Source: Pseudomonadota bacterium | Lineage (GTDB): Bacteria; Pseudomonadota; Alphaproteobacteria; Rhizobiales; Phreatobacteraceae | Assembly: GCA_023416965.1 (NCBI GenBank) | Contig: JAEZGJ010000307.1 | Coordinates: forward strand, 1 to 23,319 | Reading direction: 5' to 3' | Length of the DNA stretch: 23,319 nucleotides | Shown here: in pieces, positions 7,079 through 14,161 of the stretch | Layout of the letters: every line of letters begins with the position of its first letter | How positions within the stretch are numbered: position 1 is the first letter of the stretch | The notes under the pieces: generated by a model | What the model saw: the letters and a program-made list of their open reading frames with translations, nothing else | Databases searched by the model: none | What the model was told of the DNA's origin: nothing | Program-made: the position numbers and the translations under genes

Positions 7079-7824
7079 CCCAGCAACCGCGCGACACGCC
7101 CCAGTTTTATCTCACGGCCCCGACGCCGTGCCCCTACCTGCCCGGCCAGTCGGAGCGGAAGGTGTTCACGCATCTGGTCGGGCCGAAGGCGCCGCAGCTC
7201 AACGACATCCTCACCCAGGGCGGCTTCCGCCGCTCGCAGTCCATCGCCTACCGCCCGGCCTGCGAGACCTGCCGGGCCTGCGTCTCGGTGCGCGTGCCGG
7301 TGGCCGATTTCCGGCCGGGCCGCTCGTTCAGGAAGGTGATGCTGAGGAACGGCGATCTCGTCGGCGAGATGCGCCCGGCCATTCCGACCTCCGAGCAGTA
7401 TTCGACCTTCCGCGCCTATCTCGACGCCCGCCATCGCGCCGGCGGCATGGCCGACATGACCGTGCTCGACTACGCCATGATGGTGGAGGACAGCCACGTG
7501 AAGACGCGGCTGGTGGAATATCGCAAGCGCGACGCCGACACCGCCATCAACGGCCGATCGAAGGGCGACATCGTCGCCTGCGTGCTCACCGACATCCTCG
7601 CCGACGGGCTGTCGCTGGTCTATTCCTTCTACGAGCCGGAGGAGGCCTCCCGCTCGCTCGGCACGCTGGTGATCCTCGACCATATCGCCCGGGCCAAGGC
7701 CATGGGGCTCCCTTACGTCTATCTCGGCTACTGGGTCGAGGGTTCCCGGAAGATGGACTACAAGGCCCGCTTCCTGCCGCAGGAACGGCTGATGCCCGAG
7801 GGCTGGGTCAGGGTGGATGGGTAG
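7075..7824 (+). CDS. bpt: Aspartate/glutamate leucyltransferase (Bpt, ATE family)
   Basis: Cytosolic aminoacyl-tRNA-protein transferase that adds leucine to proteins with N-terminal Asp or Glu, marking them for ClpAP through the N-degron route. The 249-residue protein begins TQQPRDTPQFYLTAPTPCPYL, the family N-terminus, followed by PACETCRACVSVRVPV with the paired cysteines (about 63-69), and later the ATE C-terminal half with YRKRDADTAING, GLSLVYSFYEP and LGYWVEGSRKMDYKARF. Homology places the start at the TTG at 7075, as the frame upstream is unlike the family. No ribosome site precedes it, but a leader ORF ends on it (TTGA). Bpt versus arginyltransferase cannot be decided by eye; bacterial proteins of this length are normally Bpt. 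The gene converges on parC. Confidence 0.9.
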   Translation: MTQQPRDTPQFYLTAPTPCPYLPGQSERKVFTHLVGPKAPQLNDILTQGGFRRSQSIAYRPACETCRACVSVRVPVADFRPGRSFRKVMLRNGDLVGEMRPAIPTSEQYSTFRAYLDARHRAGGMADMTVLDYAMMVEDSHVKTRLVEYRKRDADTAINGRSKGDIVACVLTDILADGLSLVYSFYEPEEASRSLGTLVILDHIARAKAMGLPYVYLGYWVEGSRKMDYKARFLPQERLMPEGWVRVDG

Positions 7825-7950
7825 GCCGAGGCTTCGCGACCGGGGCTCGCCGCAGAGGCGCCTCGGCCGCCGAGACCGGCCGCTACTTCGCCGCAGATCG
7901 AAGGTTTCCGCGCCGTCGTGAAGGCGGCGCAGATCGCCCTGGCGGACTGA
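7825..7950 (+). other. In-frame open tail beyond the bpt stop codon
   Basis: After the TAG of bpt (7822-7824) the same frame stays open for 41 codons to TGA at 7948-7950. The second half reads PQIEGFRAVVKAAQIALAD, which looks like an amphipathic protein C-terminus with GC-rich third positions, while the first half is proline- and alanine-rich. It may be an eroded extension, a fragment of a lost gene, or chance, since stops are rare at this GC content. The parC stop begins 4 bp further on. Confidence 0.25.
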
Positions 7951-7954
7951 CCCC

Positions 7955-10204
7955 TTACCCGAACCGGTTGGTCTTCGGGAAGCCCTTGGGCGGCAGGCGG
8001 CCGGCCTCGGCGCGGTTGCCGATCCAGTCGGTGAGGTCGGCCTGCGCCACCGTCCAGGTGCGGTCGGAGGAATCCTTCCAGGTCAGGCCCTCGGCGAGGG
8101 TGAAGGTCTTCAGGTCGACCATGCCGCCCTCCTTGTACTTCTGCAGACGCACGCCCTTGCCGCGGGCCATTTCCGGCACCTGGTTGAGCGGGAAGACGAG
8201 GAGCTTGCGGTTGAGGCCGACGATGGCGACGTGGTCGCCCTCGACGAAACGCACGGCGGCGAGCTCGTCAGGCGTATCGACGCCCATGACGCCCTTGCCC
8301 TTGCGGGTGTTGGCGACGAGTTCGTCCTCGGCCACGACGAAACCGCGGCCCTCGCGCGAGGCGAGCAGCACCTTGCGACCGCCGCGATAGGGGGTGACGT
8401 CGACGATGTCGTGCTCCTGTTCGAGGTCGAACATGAGACGCATGGGTTCACCCGCGCCGCGGCCCCCCGGCAGTTTCGAGCCCTCCAGCGTGAAGACCTT
8501 GCCGTTGGTGGCGAAGACCAGGAGCTTCGACGTCGTCTCGGCGAAGAATGAGAGCTTGAGCCGGTCGTCGGTCTTGAAGGTGAGCGTCGAGAGGTCCTGG
8601 ACATGGCCCTTGAGGGCGCGGATCCAGCCCTTCTCGGACACCACGACAGTGATCGGCTCGCGTTCCACCAGCGCCTCGGCGATGGCGTCGATGTCGACCT
8701 CGGTGGCTTCTCCGAATGTGGTGCGGCGCTTGCCGAGCTCGGTCTCCTTGGAGAACTGCTTCTTCACATTGCCGATCTCCCAGGAGACCGTCTTCCACTG
8801 CAGCGCCTCGGAGCCGAGCAGCTTCTCGATGCCCTCCTTCTCCTTGGTCAGGTCCTCGTGCTCCCTGCGCAGCTCGATCTCCTCGAGCTTGGCGAGGGAG
8901 CGCAGGCGCATGTTGAGAATGGCCTCGACCTGCACCTCGGTCAGGTCGAAGCGGGCGACGAGGGCCTTCTTCGGCTCGTCTGCGGTGCGGATGATGTGGA
9001 TGACCTCGTCGATGTTGAGATAGGCGATGAGCAGGCCGGCGAGGACCTCGAGGCGCTTGTCGATGGCGGCGAGACGATGCTGCGAGCGGCGGATCAGCAC
9101 CTCGCGGCGGTGGTCCAGCCATTCGCGCAGCACCTCCTTCAGGCCCACGACCTTCGGCACCTTGCCCTTCATGAGCACGTTCATGTTGAGCGGGATGCGG
9201 CTTTCGAGTTCGGTCAGCTTGAACAGGCTCTCCATCAGGAGGCTGGCGTCGACATTGCGCGACTTCGGCTCGAAGACGAGGCGGATGACCTCGGCGCTCT
9301 CGTCGCGCATGTCGGCGACGAGCGGCAGCTTCCGCTCGTTGATGAGCTCGGCGATCTTCTCGATGAGGCGGCCCTTGGTGACGCCGAACGGGATCTCGGT
9401 GACGACGACGAGATAGGTGCCGCGGCCGGTATCCTCCTGGTGCCAGCGCGCGCGTGTGCGGAAGGCGCCGCGGCCGGTCTCGTAGGCGTCCTGGATCGCG
9501 GCGCGGCCCTCGATGATGACGCCGCCGGTGGGGAAGTCCGGGCCCGGCACATGGGCGAGGAGATCGGCGGTCGTGCAGTCGGGGTGGGCGATGATGTGCA
9601 GCGCCGCGTCGCAGATCTCGGCGGCGTTGTGCGGCGGGATCGAGGTCGCCATGCCGACAGCGATGCCCTGGCTGCCGTTCGCCAGCAGATTGGGGAAGGC
9701 GCCGGGGAGGACGACAGGCTCCTCGTCCTCCTCGTTGTAGGTCTTGCGGAAGTCGACCGCGTCCTCGTCGATGCCGTCGAGGAGGAGGCGCGCGACCTCG
9801 GTCATGCGCGCCTCGGTGTAGCGGTAGGCGGCAGCGTTGTCGCCGTCGATATTGCCGAAATTGCCCTGGCCGTCGACGAGCGGGTAGCGCTGCGAGAAGT
9901 CCTGGGCGAGGCGCACCAGCGCGTCATAGACCGACTGGTCGCCGTGCGGGTGGAACTTACCGATGACGTCGCCGACGATGCGGGCGCACTTCTTGAAGGC
10001 CGTGCCGGGGTCGAGCTTCAGCAGCCGCATGGCGTGGAGAATGCGGCGGTGGACGGGCTTCAGGCCGTCGCGGGCGTCGGGCAGCGCCCGGCCCATGATG
10101 GTGGAGAGCGCATAGGCGAGATAGCGCTCCTCTAGCGCATCGCGCAGGTTGATGGTCTCGATGCCGTCGTCGGAGCCTGACGGCGGATTTATGCGCTCGC
10201 CCAT
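7955..10204 (-). CDS. parC: DNA topoisomerase IV subunit A
   Basis: Breakage-reunion subunit of topoisomerase IV, which with ParE decatenates daughter chromosomes. The 749 residues fit ParC and are shorter than GyrA. Segments seen are RALPDARDGLKPVHRRIL (39-56), HPHGDQSVYDALVRLAQDF (85-103) and GQGNFGNIDGDNAAAYRYTEARM, with catalytic Y129 in the R128-Y129-T130 context. The C-terminal beta-pinwheel carries repeats such as GRGFVVAEDEL and GKGVMGVDTPDELAAV but no clear GyrA box (QRRGGKG), which supports ParC over GyrA. At the position of E. coli GyrA S83 (ParC S80) it has Q90, with S91 and D94 after it. The ATG at 10204 has GAGG about 10 nt upstream. It converges with bpt, 130 bp apart. Confidence 0.95.
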   Translation of the reverse strand: MGERINPPSGSDDGIETINLRDALEERYLAYALSTIMGRALPDARDGLKPVHRRILHAMRLLKLDPGTAFKKCARIVGDVIGKFHPHGDQSVYDALVRLAQDFSQRYPLVDGQGNFGNIDGDNAAAYRYTEARMTEVARLLLDGIDEDAVDFRKTYNEEDEEPVVLPGAFPNLLANGSQGIAVGMATSIPPHNAAEICDAALHIIAHPDCTTADLLAHVPGPDFPTGGVIIEGRAAIQDAYETGRGAFRTRARWHQEDTGRGTYLVVVTEIPFGVTKGRLIEKIAELINERKLPLVADMRDESAEVIRLVFEPKSRNVDASLLMESLFKLTELESRIPLNMNVLMKGKVPKVVGLKEVLREWLDHRREVLIRRSQHRLAAIDKRLEVLAGLLIAYLNIDEVIHIIRTADEPKKALVARFDLTEVQVEAILNMRLRSLAKLEEIELRREHEDLTKEKEGIEKLLGSEALQWKTVSWEIGNVKKQFSKETELGKRRTTFGEATEVDIDAIAEALVEREPITVVVSEKGWIRALKGHVQDLSTLTFKTDDRLKLSFFAETTSKLLVFATNGKVFTLEGSKLPGGRGAGEPMRLMFDLEQEHDIVDVTPYRGGRKVLLASREGRGFVVAEDELVANTRKGKGVMGVDTPDELAAVRFVEGDHVAIVGLNRKLLVFPLNQVPEMARGKGVRLQKYKEGGMVDLKTFTLAEGLTWKDSSDRTWTVAQADLTDWIGNRAEAGRLPPKGFPKTNRFG

Positions 10205-10244
10205 GGATCAGGCCTCGCGAATCGGAATGAGGGACATGAACCCT

Positions 10245-10272
10245 CGATAAGCGGGGCGGAAGGTGCGAACAA
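10245..10272 (-). promoter_or_regulatory. Possible parC promoter
   Basis: On the minus strand TTGTTC (10272-10267), a 16-bp spacer and TTATCG (10250-10245) resemble weak -35 and -10 boxes. A 5-bp hairpin, GAGGG/CCCTC (10229-10233 and 10241-10245), lies between the predicted start and the ATG at 10204. The match is modest. Confidence 0.25.
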
Positions 10273-10326
10273 GCGGGGAACGGCCGGGCACCTGTGGTCA
10301 GCGGGGACGACGTGGCTACCCAGCCC

Positions 10327-10755
10327 TCAGAACGTGATCTCTACCGACGGGGCGGACCGCACGTGCTCACCGTGGAACACCGCCTCGATATTGTTGCCGT
10401 CGGGATCGAGGAGGAAGGCGGCGTAGTAGCCGGGGTGGTACTTGCGCAGGCCCGGCGCGCCATTGTCGCGGCCGCCGGCGGCGAGGCCCTCCCGGTGGAA
10501 GGCCTCCACCATCGCCCGGTCCTTCGCCTGGAAGGCGAGGTGATGGCGGCCGGTGAGCTCGCCGAGGGCCGCCTCGCTGTCGCGGGACGAGATGAACAGC
10601 TCGTCGGCCCAGAAATAGCTCTTCTCCTCGCCGCCGATGGGAATGCCGAGCGCGTCGAAGACGGCGCCGTAGAAGCGGCGGGAGGCGGCGAGGTCGGCGA
10701 CCACCAGTTGGACGTGGTCGATGAGGCGGCCGCGATGCATGACCTGGGTTTCCAT
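10327..10755 (-). CDS. VOC (glyoxalase/dioxygenase fold) family protein
   Basis: A 142-residue single-module vicinal-oxygen-chelate protein. The first beta-alpha-beta motif IDHVQLVVADLAASRRFYGAVFDALG is near residues 12-37, a central metal-ligand region has HHLAFQAKDR, and the C-terminal strand LLDPDGNNIEAVFHGEH supplies the typical ligand glutamate. Candidate metal ligands are the His of IDHVQ, the His pair of RHHLAF and the Glu of NNIEAV. Such proteins can be glyoxalases, fosfomycin- or bleomycin-type resistance proteins, or dioxygenases, and the substrate cannot be told from sequence. I chose the ATG at 10755, with CCGGAGCAGG upstream; a second ATG lies five codons inside. It is 122 bp upstream of parC on the same strand and divergent from creA, with no functional link apparent. 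Confidence 0.85.
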   Translation of the reverse strand: METQVMHRGRLIDHVQLVVADLAASRRFYGAVFDALGIPIGGEEKSYFWADELFISSRDSEAALGELTGRHHLAFQAKDRAMVEAFHREGLAAGGRDNGAPGLRKYHPGYYAAFLLDPDGNNIEAVFHGEHVRSAPSVEITF

Positions 10756-10904
10756 GGACCTGCTCCGGATTAAAAAGCGTGAGGCGCGGATATCGGAGGG
10801 AACGGGAGCGACGTCGCCTCGTTCCCCCTCGCCGGCAGTCAACGACATCCCATTGCCAAACCATGGCGGCAGGGTCCCTATGGCCGCCTCACCGGAGCTC
10901 TCCC

Positions 10905-11414
10905 ATGCGCCGTCTTCTCGCCGCAGCCCTCGCCGCCCTGATCGCCCTCCCCGCCCTGCCGGCGTTCGCCCAGTCGCCGGAGCTGATCTTCCGCCGCTCG
11001 ACGGTGTTCCGCCTGCTCTCGCCCAACGACAAGCTCGCCACCTACGGCATCGACGACCCGCAGGTGGAGGGCGTCGCCTGCCATTTCACCGTGCCGGAAA
11101 AGGGCGGCTGGGCCGGCGCCTTCGGCCTGGCGGAGGAATTTTCCGAGGCCTCGCTCGCCTGCCGGCAGATCGGCCCGATCCGCATCACCTCCCGCTCGTC
11201 CCAGGGCGACGTGGTGTTCCGCGAGGGCCGCTCCTTCTTCTTCAAGCGGGTGCAGATCGTGCGTGGCTGCGACGCGCGCCGCAACGTGCTGGTCTACATG
11301 ATCTATTCGGACAAGCTGATCGACGGCTCGCCGCAGAACTCCACCTCCACCGTTCCCATCATGCCCTGGGGCCAGCAGACCGAGGTGGTGCGCTGCGGCG
11401 ATTTCATTTCATGA
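10905..11414 (+). CDS. creA: CreA family secreted protein
   Basis: A 169-residue protein of the CreA family, function unknown, conserved in proteobacteria. A clear signal peptide, MRRLLAAALAALIALPALPAFA, is cut before QSPEL. The mature domain has GIDDPQVEGVACHF, AEEFSEASLACRQIGPI, FFKRVQIVRGCDARRNVLVY and the family hallmark GSPQNSTSTVPIMPWG. Four cysteines of the mature part could form two periplasmic disulphides. The ATG at 10905 has GGAG 8 nt upstream; the longer frame is not supported. A weak promoter (TTGCCA 10853-10858, 17 bp, CCCTAT 10876-10881) precedes it. It faces the VOC gene divergently and is followed by a second secreted protein gene. Confidence 0.92.
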   Translation: MRRLLAAALAALIALPALPAFAQSPELIFRRSTVFRLLSPNDKLATYGIDDPQVEGVACHFTVPEKGGWAGAFGLAEEFSEASLACRQIGPIRITSRSSQGDVVFREGRSFFFKRVQIVRGCDARRNVLVYMIYSDKLIDGSPQNSTSTVPIMPWGQQTEVVRCGDFIS

Positions 11415-11532
11415 CAGGCAGCGGCGCGTTTCCTGCGTTTCCGTAGCGGCACGCTGGACGCCGCCGGACGGAAAGGCGGCTGCGGCACAAGGTCGGGCGA
11501 CGATGTCACCCCACCTGCCGGAGACTCCTCCC

Positions 11533-11985
11533 ATGTCGCGCCGCCTTGCCGCTCTCGCCGCCCTCGCCGTCCTGTCGCTGCCCCCCGCCCATGCCACCGG
11601 CGGCATTTCCTGCGAGGCCGAGGACCGCTCGGCGAAATTCACCATCGGCAGCCCGATCGGCAGGTCGACCGGTGGCGCCTTCTACCAGTTCGCGGGCGAG
11701 CTGGAGCTGCGCATCGCCAATGTCGCCGCCGATTTCCGCAAAGTGACCTTCACCAAGGACCACCTGACCCAGAGCTGGTTCGACGCGCGCGACCTGAAGA
11801 TGCACGTCCATTTCGAGCGGGAGGGCGAGCCGCACGGCACCATCGACCTCACCGTCGAGGCGCGCGGCAATGCCGATGCGGAGACCTGGCGCGGCCGCTA
11901 CGTGCTGAGCGTCGGGGAGACGGTCAACGGCGAGTTCCGCAGCCGCCGCGTCACCGGCCGGGTGTCCTGCTCGGTCGAAGGGTGA
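11533..11985 (+). CDS. Secreted protein of unknown function
   Basis: A 150-residue protein with a signal peptide (MSRRLAALAALAVLSLPPAHA, cleavage before TGGIS). The mature part of about 129 residues has just two cysteines, one near each end (GISCEAED and GRVSCSVEG), suggesting a single disulphide that closes a beta-rich domain. Alternating hydrophobic strands (ELELRIANVAADFRKVTF, LKMHVHFERE, GTIDLTVEARG, GRYVLSVGE) fit a small beta-sandwich or lipocalin-like fold. I do not recognise the family. The ATG at 11533 gives a clean signal peptide; an in-frame codon 30 nt upstream does not. It lies 118 bp after creA on the same strand, and the gap holds a 6-bp GCCGCC/GGCGGC hairpin (11460-11480), so cotranscription is uncertain. 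Confidence 0.75.
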   Translation: MSRRLAALAALAVLSLPPAHATGGISCEAEDRSAKFTIGSPIGRSTGGAFYQFAGELELRIANVAADFRKVTFTKDHLTQSWFDARDLKMHVHFEREGEPHGTIDLTVEARGNADAETWRGRYVLSVGETVNGEFRSRRVTGRVSCSVEG

Positions 11986-11988
11986 TGC

Positions 11989-12019
11989 TTGACGGCGGCG
12001 CGCCGTTCTGCGCTATCTC
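11989..12019 (+). promoter_or_regulatory. Probable promoter of the cysS operon
   Basis: TTGACGG (11989-11995) is a perfect -35 of the Caulobacter type and GCTATCTC (12012-12019) matches seven of eight -10 positions. The spacer of 16 bp is slightly long for that consensus but normal for sigma-70. The predicted start is near 12025-12027, giving a leader of about 140 nt before cysS. Confidence 0.5.
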
Positions 12020-12025
12020 TGCCGC

Positions 12026-12067
12026 ATGAACGGTTCGATCATCCTCATCGGGATTATTTGCGGCTGA
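12026..12067 (+). CDS. 13-residue leader ORF ahead of cysS, tentative
   Basis: ATG at 12026, at or next to the predicted transcription start, opens a frame encoding MNGSIILIGIICG and ends at TGA 12065-12067. The penultimate codon but one is TGC (Cys), followed by GGC. Its size and place recall ribosome-mediated attenuation leaders, and a 10-bp inverted repeat follows. A single cysteine codon is weak support, and the five isoleucine codons (ATC, ATC, ATC, ATT, ATT) may be as relevant because cimA is in the same operon. Confidence 0.25.
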   Translation: MNGSIILIGIICG

Positions 12068-12074
12068 GCGTCTT

Positions 12075-12138
12075 CGCTGGCCGGTCGCCGTTCTTTGCCA
12101 TAATCACCAAGCGCAAAAGACAACGCACCCGGCCAGCG
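12075..12138 (+). repeat. 10-bp inverted repeat in the cysS leader
   Basis: CGCTGGCCGG (12075-12084) pairs exactly with CCGGCCAGCG (12129-12138) across a 44-nt loop that itself can form a TTTGC/GCAAA stem (12094-12098 and 12113-12117). It begins 7 nt after the mini-ORF stop and ends 26 nt before the cysS ATG. It may be a regulatory RNA fold. No U-run follows, so it is not a classical attenuator. Confidence 0.45.
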
Positions 12139-12164
12139 GCGGGCGCGGTCGTGCGGAGACGGTT

Positions 12165-13550
12165 ATGGCGATCAGGCTCTACAACACGCTGACGCGGTCG
12201 AAGGACGAGTTCCGTCCGATCGATCCGAAGAACGTCCGCATGTATGTCTGCGGCCCCACCGTCTATGACGATGCCCATATCGGCAATGCGCGGCCGGTCA
12301 TCGTCTTCGACCTCTTGTTTCGGCTGCTGCGCCACGTCTATGGCGAGACCCACGTCACCTATGCCCGGAACATCACGGACCTCGACGACAAGATCAACAA
12401 GCGCGCCTTCGAACGCGGCGTCACCATCCGCGAGCTGACGGAAGGCACAGCCGCCCGCTTCCATGCGGCGGTGGACGCCCTCGGCTGCCTCCGGCCGACG
12501 GTCGAGCCGCGGGCGACCGAGCATATTGCGGAAATGAAGGCGCTCTGCGAGAAGCTGGTGGCGGCCGGCCACGCCTATGTGGTCGAGGACCACGTGCTGT
12601 TCTCCGTGCCCTCGATGCCGTCCTATGGCGGGCTGTCGAAACGCCCGCTGGACGACATGATCGCCGGCGCGCGCGTCGACGTCGCGCCCTACAAGCGCTC
12701 CGAGATGGACTTCGTGCTGTGGAAGCCGTCGCGGGAGGCGCAAGAGCCGGGCTGGGAGAGCCCCTGCGGCATAGCCCAGCCCGGGCGTCCCGGCTGGCAC
12801 ATCGAGTGCTCGGCCATGTCGTGGCGCCACCTCGGCGAGACCTTCGACATCCATGGCGGCGGCATCGACCTCGTCTTCCCCCACCACGAGAACGAGGTGG
12901 CGCAGACGACCTGCGCCTTCGGGCACGGGGTGATGGCGAACGTGTGGATGCACAACGGCTTCCTGCAGGTCGAAGGCGAGAAGATGTCCAAGAGCCTGGG
13001 GAATTTCGTGACGATCCAGGAGTTGCTCGACGGCTGGCAGGGCAAGGCCTGGCCGGGCGAGGTGCTGCGCCTGACCATGCTGAAGACCCATTACCGCCAG
13101 CCGATCGACTGGACCGTTCGCGCCATGGAGGAGAGCTGGAAGACGCTGGAGGGCTGGTATCGCGTCACGGCGGGCGTGGGTGCCGGCGCGGTTCCGGAAG
13201 CGGTTCTGGAAGCCCTCGGCGATGACCTGAACACGGCCAAGGCCATGGCCGAGCTTCATGGACTGGACAAGCGAGGCGACCATGCCGGGCTGAAGGCGGC
13301 TTTGGCCCTGATGGGCTTCGACGAGGCCCGGGCCGGCGAACTCTACGCCGATGTCGATGCCGAAGCCGACATGAAGGACACGGCGCGCATCGACGACCTC
13401 ATCGCCGCCCGCCTCGCCGCCCGCAAGGCGAAGAACTTCGCCGAGAGCGACCGCATCCGCGACGAACTCGCGGCCATGGGCATCCAGCTCAAGGACGGCA
13501 AGGACCCGGCGACCGGCGAGCCGGTGACGACCTGGGAGGTGATGCGATGA
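12165..13550 (+). CDS. cysS: Cysteinyl-tRNA synthetase
   Basis: Class I aminoacyl-tRNA synthetase charging tRNA-Cys in the cytosol; 461 residues, the usual length. The zinc/cysteine-site C29 is in MYVCGPTVYD, the HIGH motif is HIGN at 38-41, further Zn ligands are in WHIECSAMSWRHLGE and FPHHENEVAQ, and the KMSKS loop is at 273-277. The C-terminal helical domain ends with the typical AKNFAESDRIRDELAAMGIQLKDGKDP. The ATG at 12165 is the only sensible start. It heads an operon with a GFA-family gene (ATGA overlap), a 44-residue membrane protein and cimA. A 140-nt leader with a mini-ORF and a strong inverted repeat precedes it. Confidence 0.97.
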   Translation: MAIRLYNTLTRSKDEFRPIDPKNVRMYVCGPTVYDDAHIGNARPVIVFDLLFRLLRHVYGETHVTYARNITDLDDKINKRAFERGVTIRELTEGTAARFHAAVDALGCLRPTVEPRATEHIAEMKALCEKLVAAGHAYVVEDHVLFSVPSMPSYGGLSKRPLDDMIAGARVDVAPYKRSEMDFVLWKPSREAQEPGWESPCGIAQPGRPGWHIECSAMSWRHLGETFDIHGGGIDLVFPHHENEVAQTTCAFGHGVMANVWMHNGFLQVEGEKMSKSLGNFVTIQELLDGWQGKAWPGEVLRLTMLKTHYRQPIDWTVRAMEESWKTLEGWYRVTAGVGAGAVPEAVLEALGDDLNTAKAMAELHGLDKRGDHAGLKAALALMGFDEARAGELYADVDAEADMKDTARIDDLIAARLAARKAKNFAESDRIRDELAAMGIQLKDGKDPATGEPVTTWEVMR

Positions 13551-14023
13551 CCACACCCTTCACCGGCGGCTGCCAGTGCGGCGCGGTGCGCTTCTCCTGC
13601 GAGAGCCTCGGCCGCGCCTCGCTCTGCCATTGCCGCATGTGCCAGAAGGCCTTCGGCAGCTATTTCGCGCCTCTCGCCGGCGCTCATGGCCTCACCTGGA
13701 CCCGCGGCGCGCCCAAGCTTTTCCAGAGCTCGAGCGTGGTGCGCCGCGGCTTCTGCGGCGAATGCGGCACGCCGCTGACCTATGAGCACGCGCACGGAGT
13801 CGAGCTGGCGCTCGGCGCCTTCGACGACCCCGCCGCCCTGCCCCCGGTCATCCAGATGGGACTGGAGGCGCGCATGCCCTTCTTCGCCGATCTCGCGGGG
13901 CTGCCGACACGCACGCCGGCAGAAGCTGAGAAGGTCGCTAGCTTCTACGCCTCGGTGGTGTCGTTCCAGCACCCGGACCACGACACGGCCGCCTGGCCTC
14001 CCGCCGGGAGGCCCGCGCCGTGA
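13547..14023 (+). CDS. GFA-family zinc protein
   Basis: A 158-residue member of the family named after glutathione-dependent formaldehyde-activating enzyme (GFA, Mss4-like fold). Zn ligand sets are visible in order: GGCQCGAVRF (8-17), LCHCRMCQKAFG (26-37) and FCGECGTPL (68-76). Most such proteins have no proven formaldehyde role, so the substrate is unassigned. The ATG overlaps the cysS stop (ATGA) and has GGGAGG inside the last cysS codons as its ribosome site. Its own last codons encode an 8-bp hairpin that contains the ribosome site of the next gene. Confidence 0.88.
   Translation: MTTPFTGGCQCGAVRFSCESLGRASLCHCRMCQKAFGSYFAPLAGAHGLTWTRGAPKLFQSSSVVRRGFCGECGTPLTYEHAHGVELALGAFDDPAALPPVIQMGLEARMPFFADLAGLPTRTPAEAEKVASFYASVVSFQHPDHDTAAWPPAGRPAP
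13995..14013 (+). promoter_or_regulatory. Hairpin that sequesters a ribosome-binding site
   Basis: GGCCTCCC (13995-14002) pairs perfectly with GGGAGGCC (14006-14013) around a 3-nt loop. The right arm contains GGGAGG, the natural ribosome site for the GTG at 14020. Ribosomes finishing the GFA gene would melt it, so translation of the next small gene, and perhaps cimA, should depend on translation of the GFA gene. Confidence 0.5.
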
Positions 14024-14154
14024 CCGGCCACACCGGCCCCATGCCGCCCGATACGGCGCGCGCCCTGAAGCGCATCGCCTTCTGGGTGGCCGTGAAATTC
14101 GTGTTCCTGATCGCGCTGACGCTCGCCGTCCTGCGCTGGAAAGGCCTGATCTGA
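14020..14154 (+). CDS. 44-residue single-span membrane protein
   Basis: Short gene starting with GTG that overlaps the GFA stop as GTGA, with GGGAGG 8 nt upstream. The product has a polar N-terminus (TGHTGPMPPDTARALKR), one hydrophobic helix from about residue 19 to 38 (IAFWVAVKFVFLIALTLAVL) and the tail RWKGLI. An internal ATG at 14041 would shorten it to 37 residues. No family is recognised. It lies 7 bp before cimA, and its coupled start plus coding-like third positions support it as real. Topology by the positive-inside rule is not decisive, as Arg/Lys flank both ends. Confidence 0.6.
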   Translation: MTGHTGPMPPDTARALKRIAFWVAVKFVFLIALTLAVLRWKGLI

Positions 14155-14161
14155 CACTGCC

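Noticed and set aside
8603..10135. A 510-residue rightward open frame opposite parC
   Set aside because: It mirrors parC codons in a frame that avoids stops at high GC and has no recognisable domain; parC is certain.
12054..13556. A 500-residue leftward open frame opposite cysS
   Set aside because: It is an antisense shadow of cysS, which has intact HIGN and KMSKS motifs.
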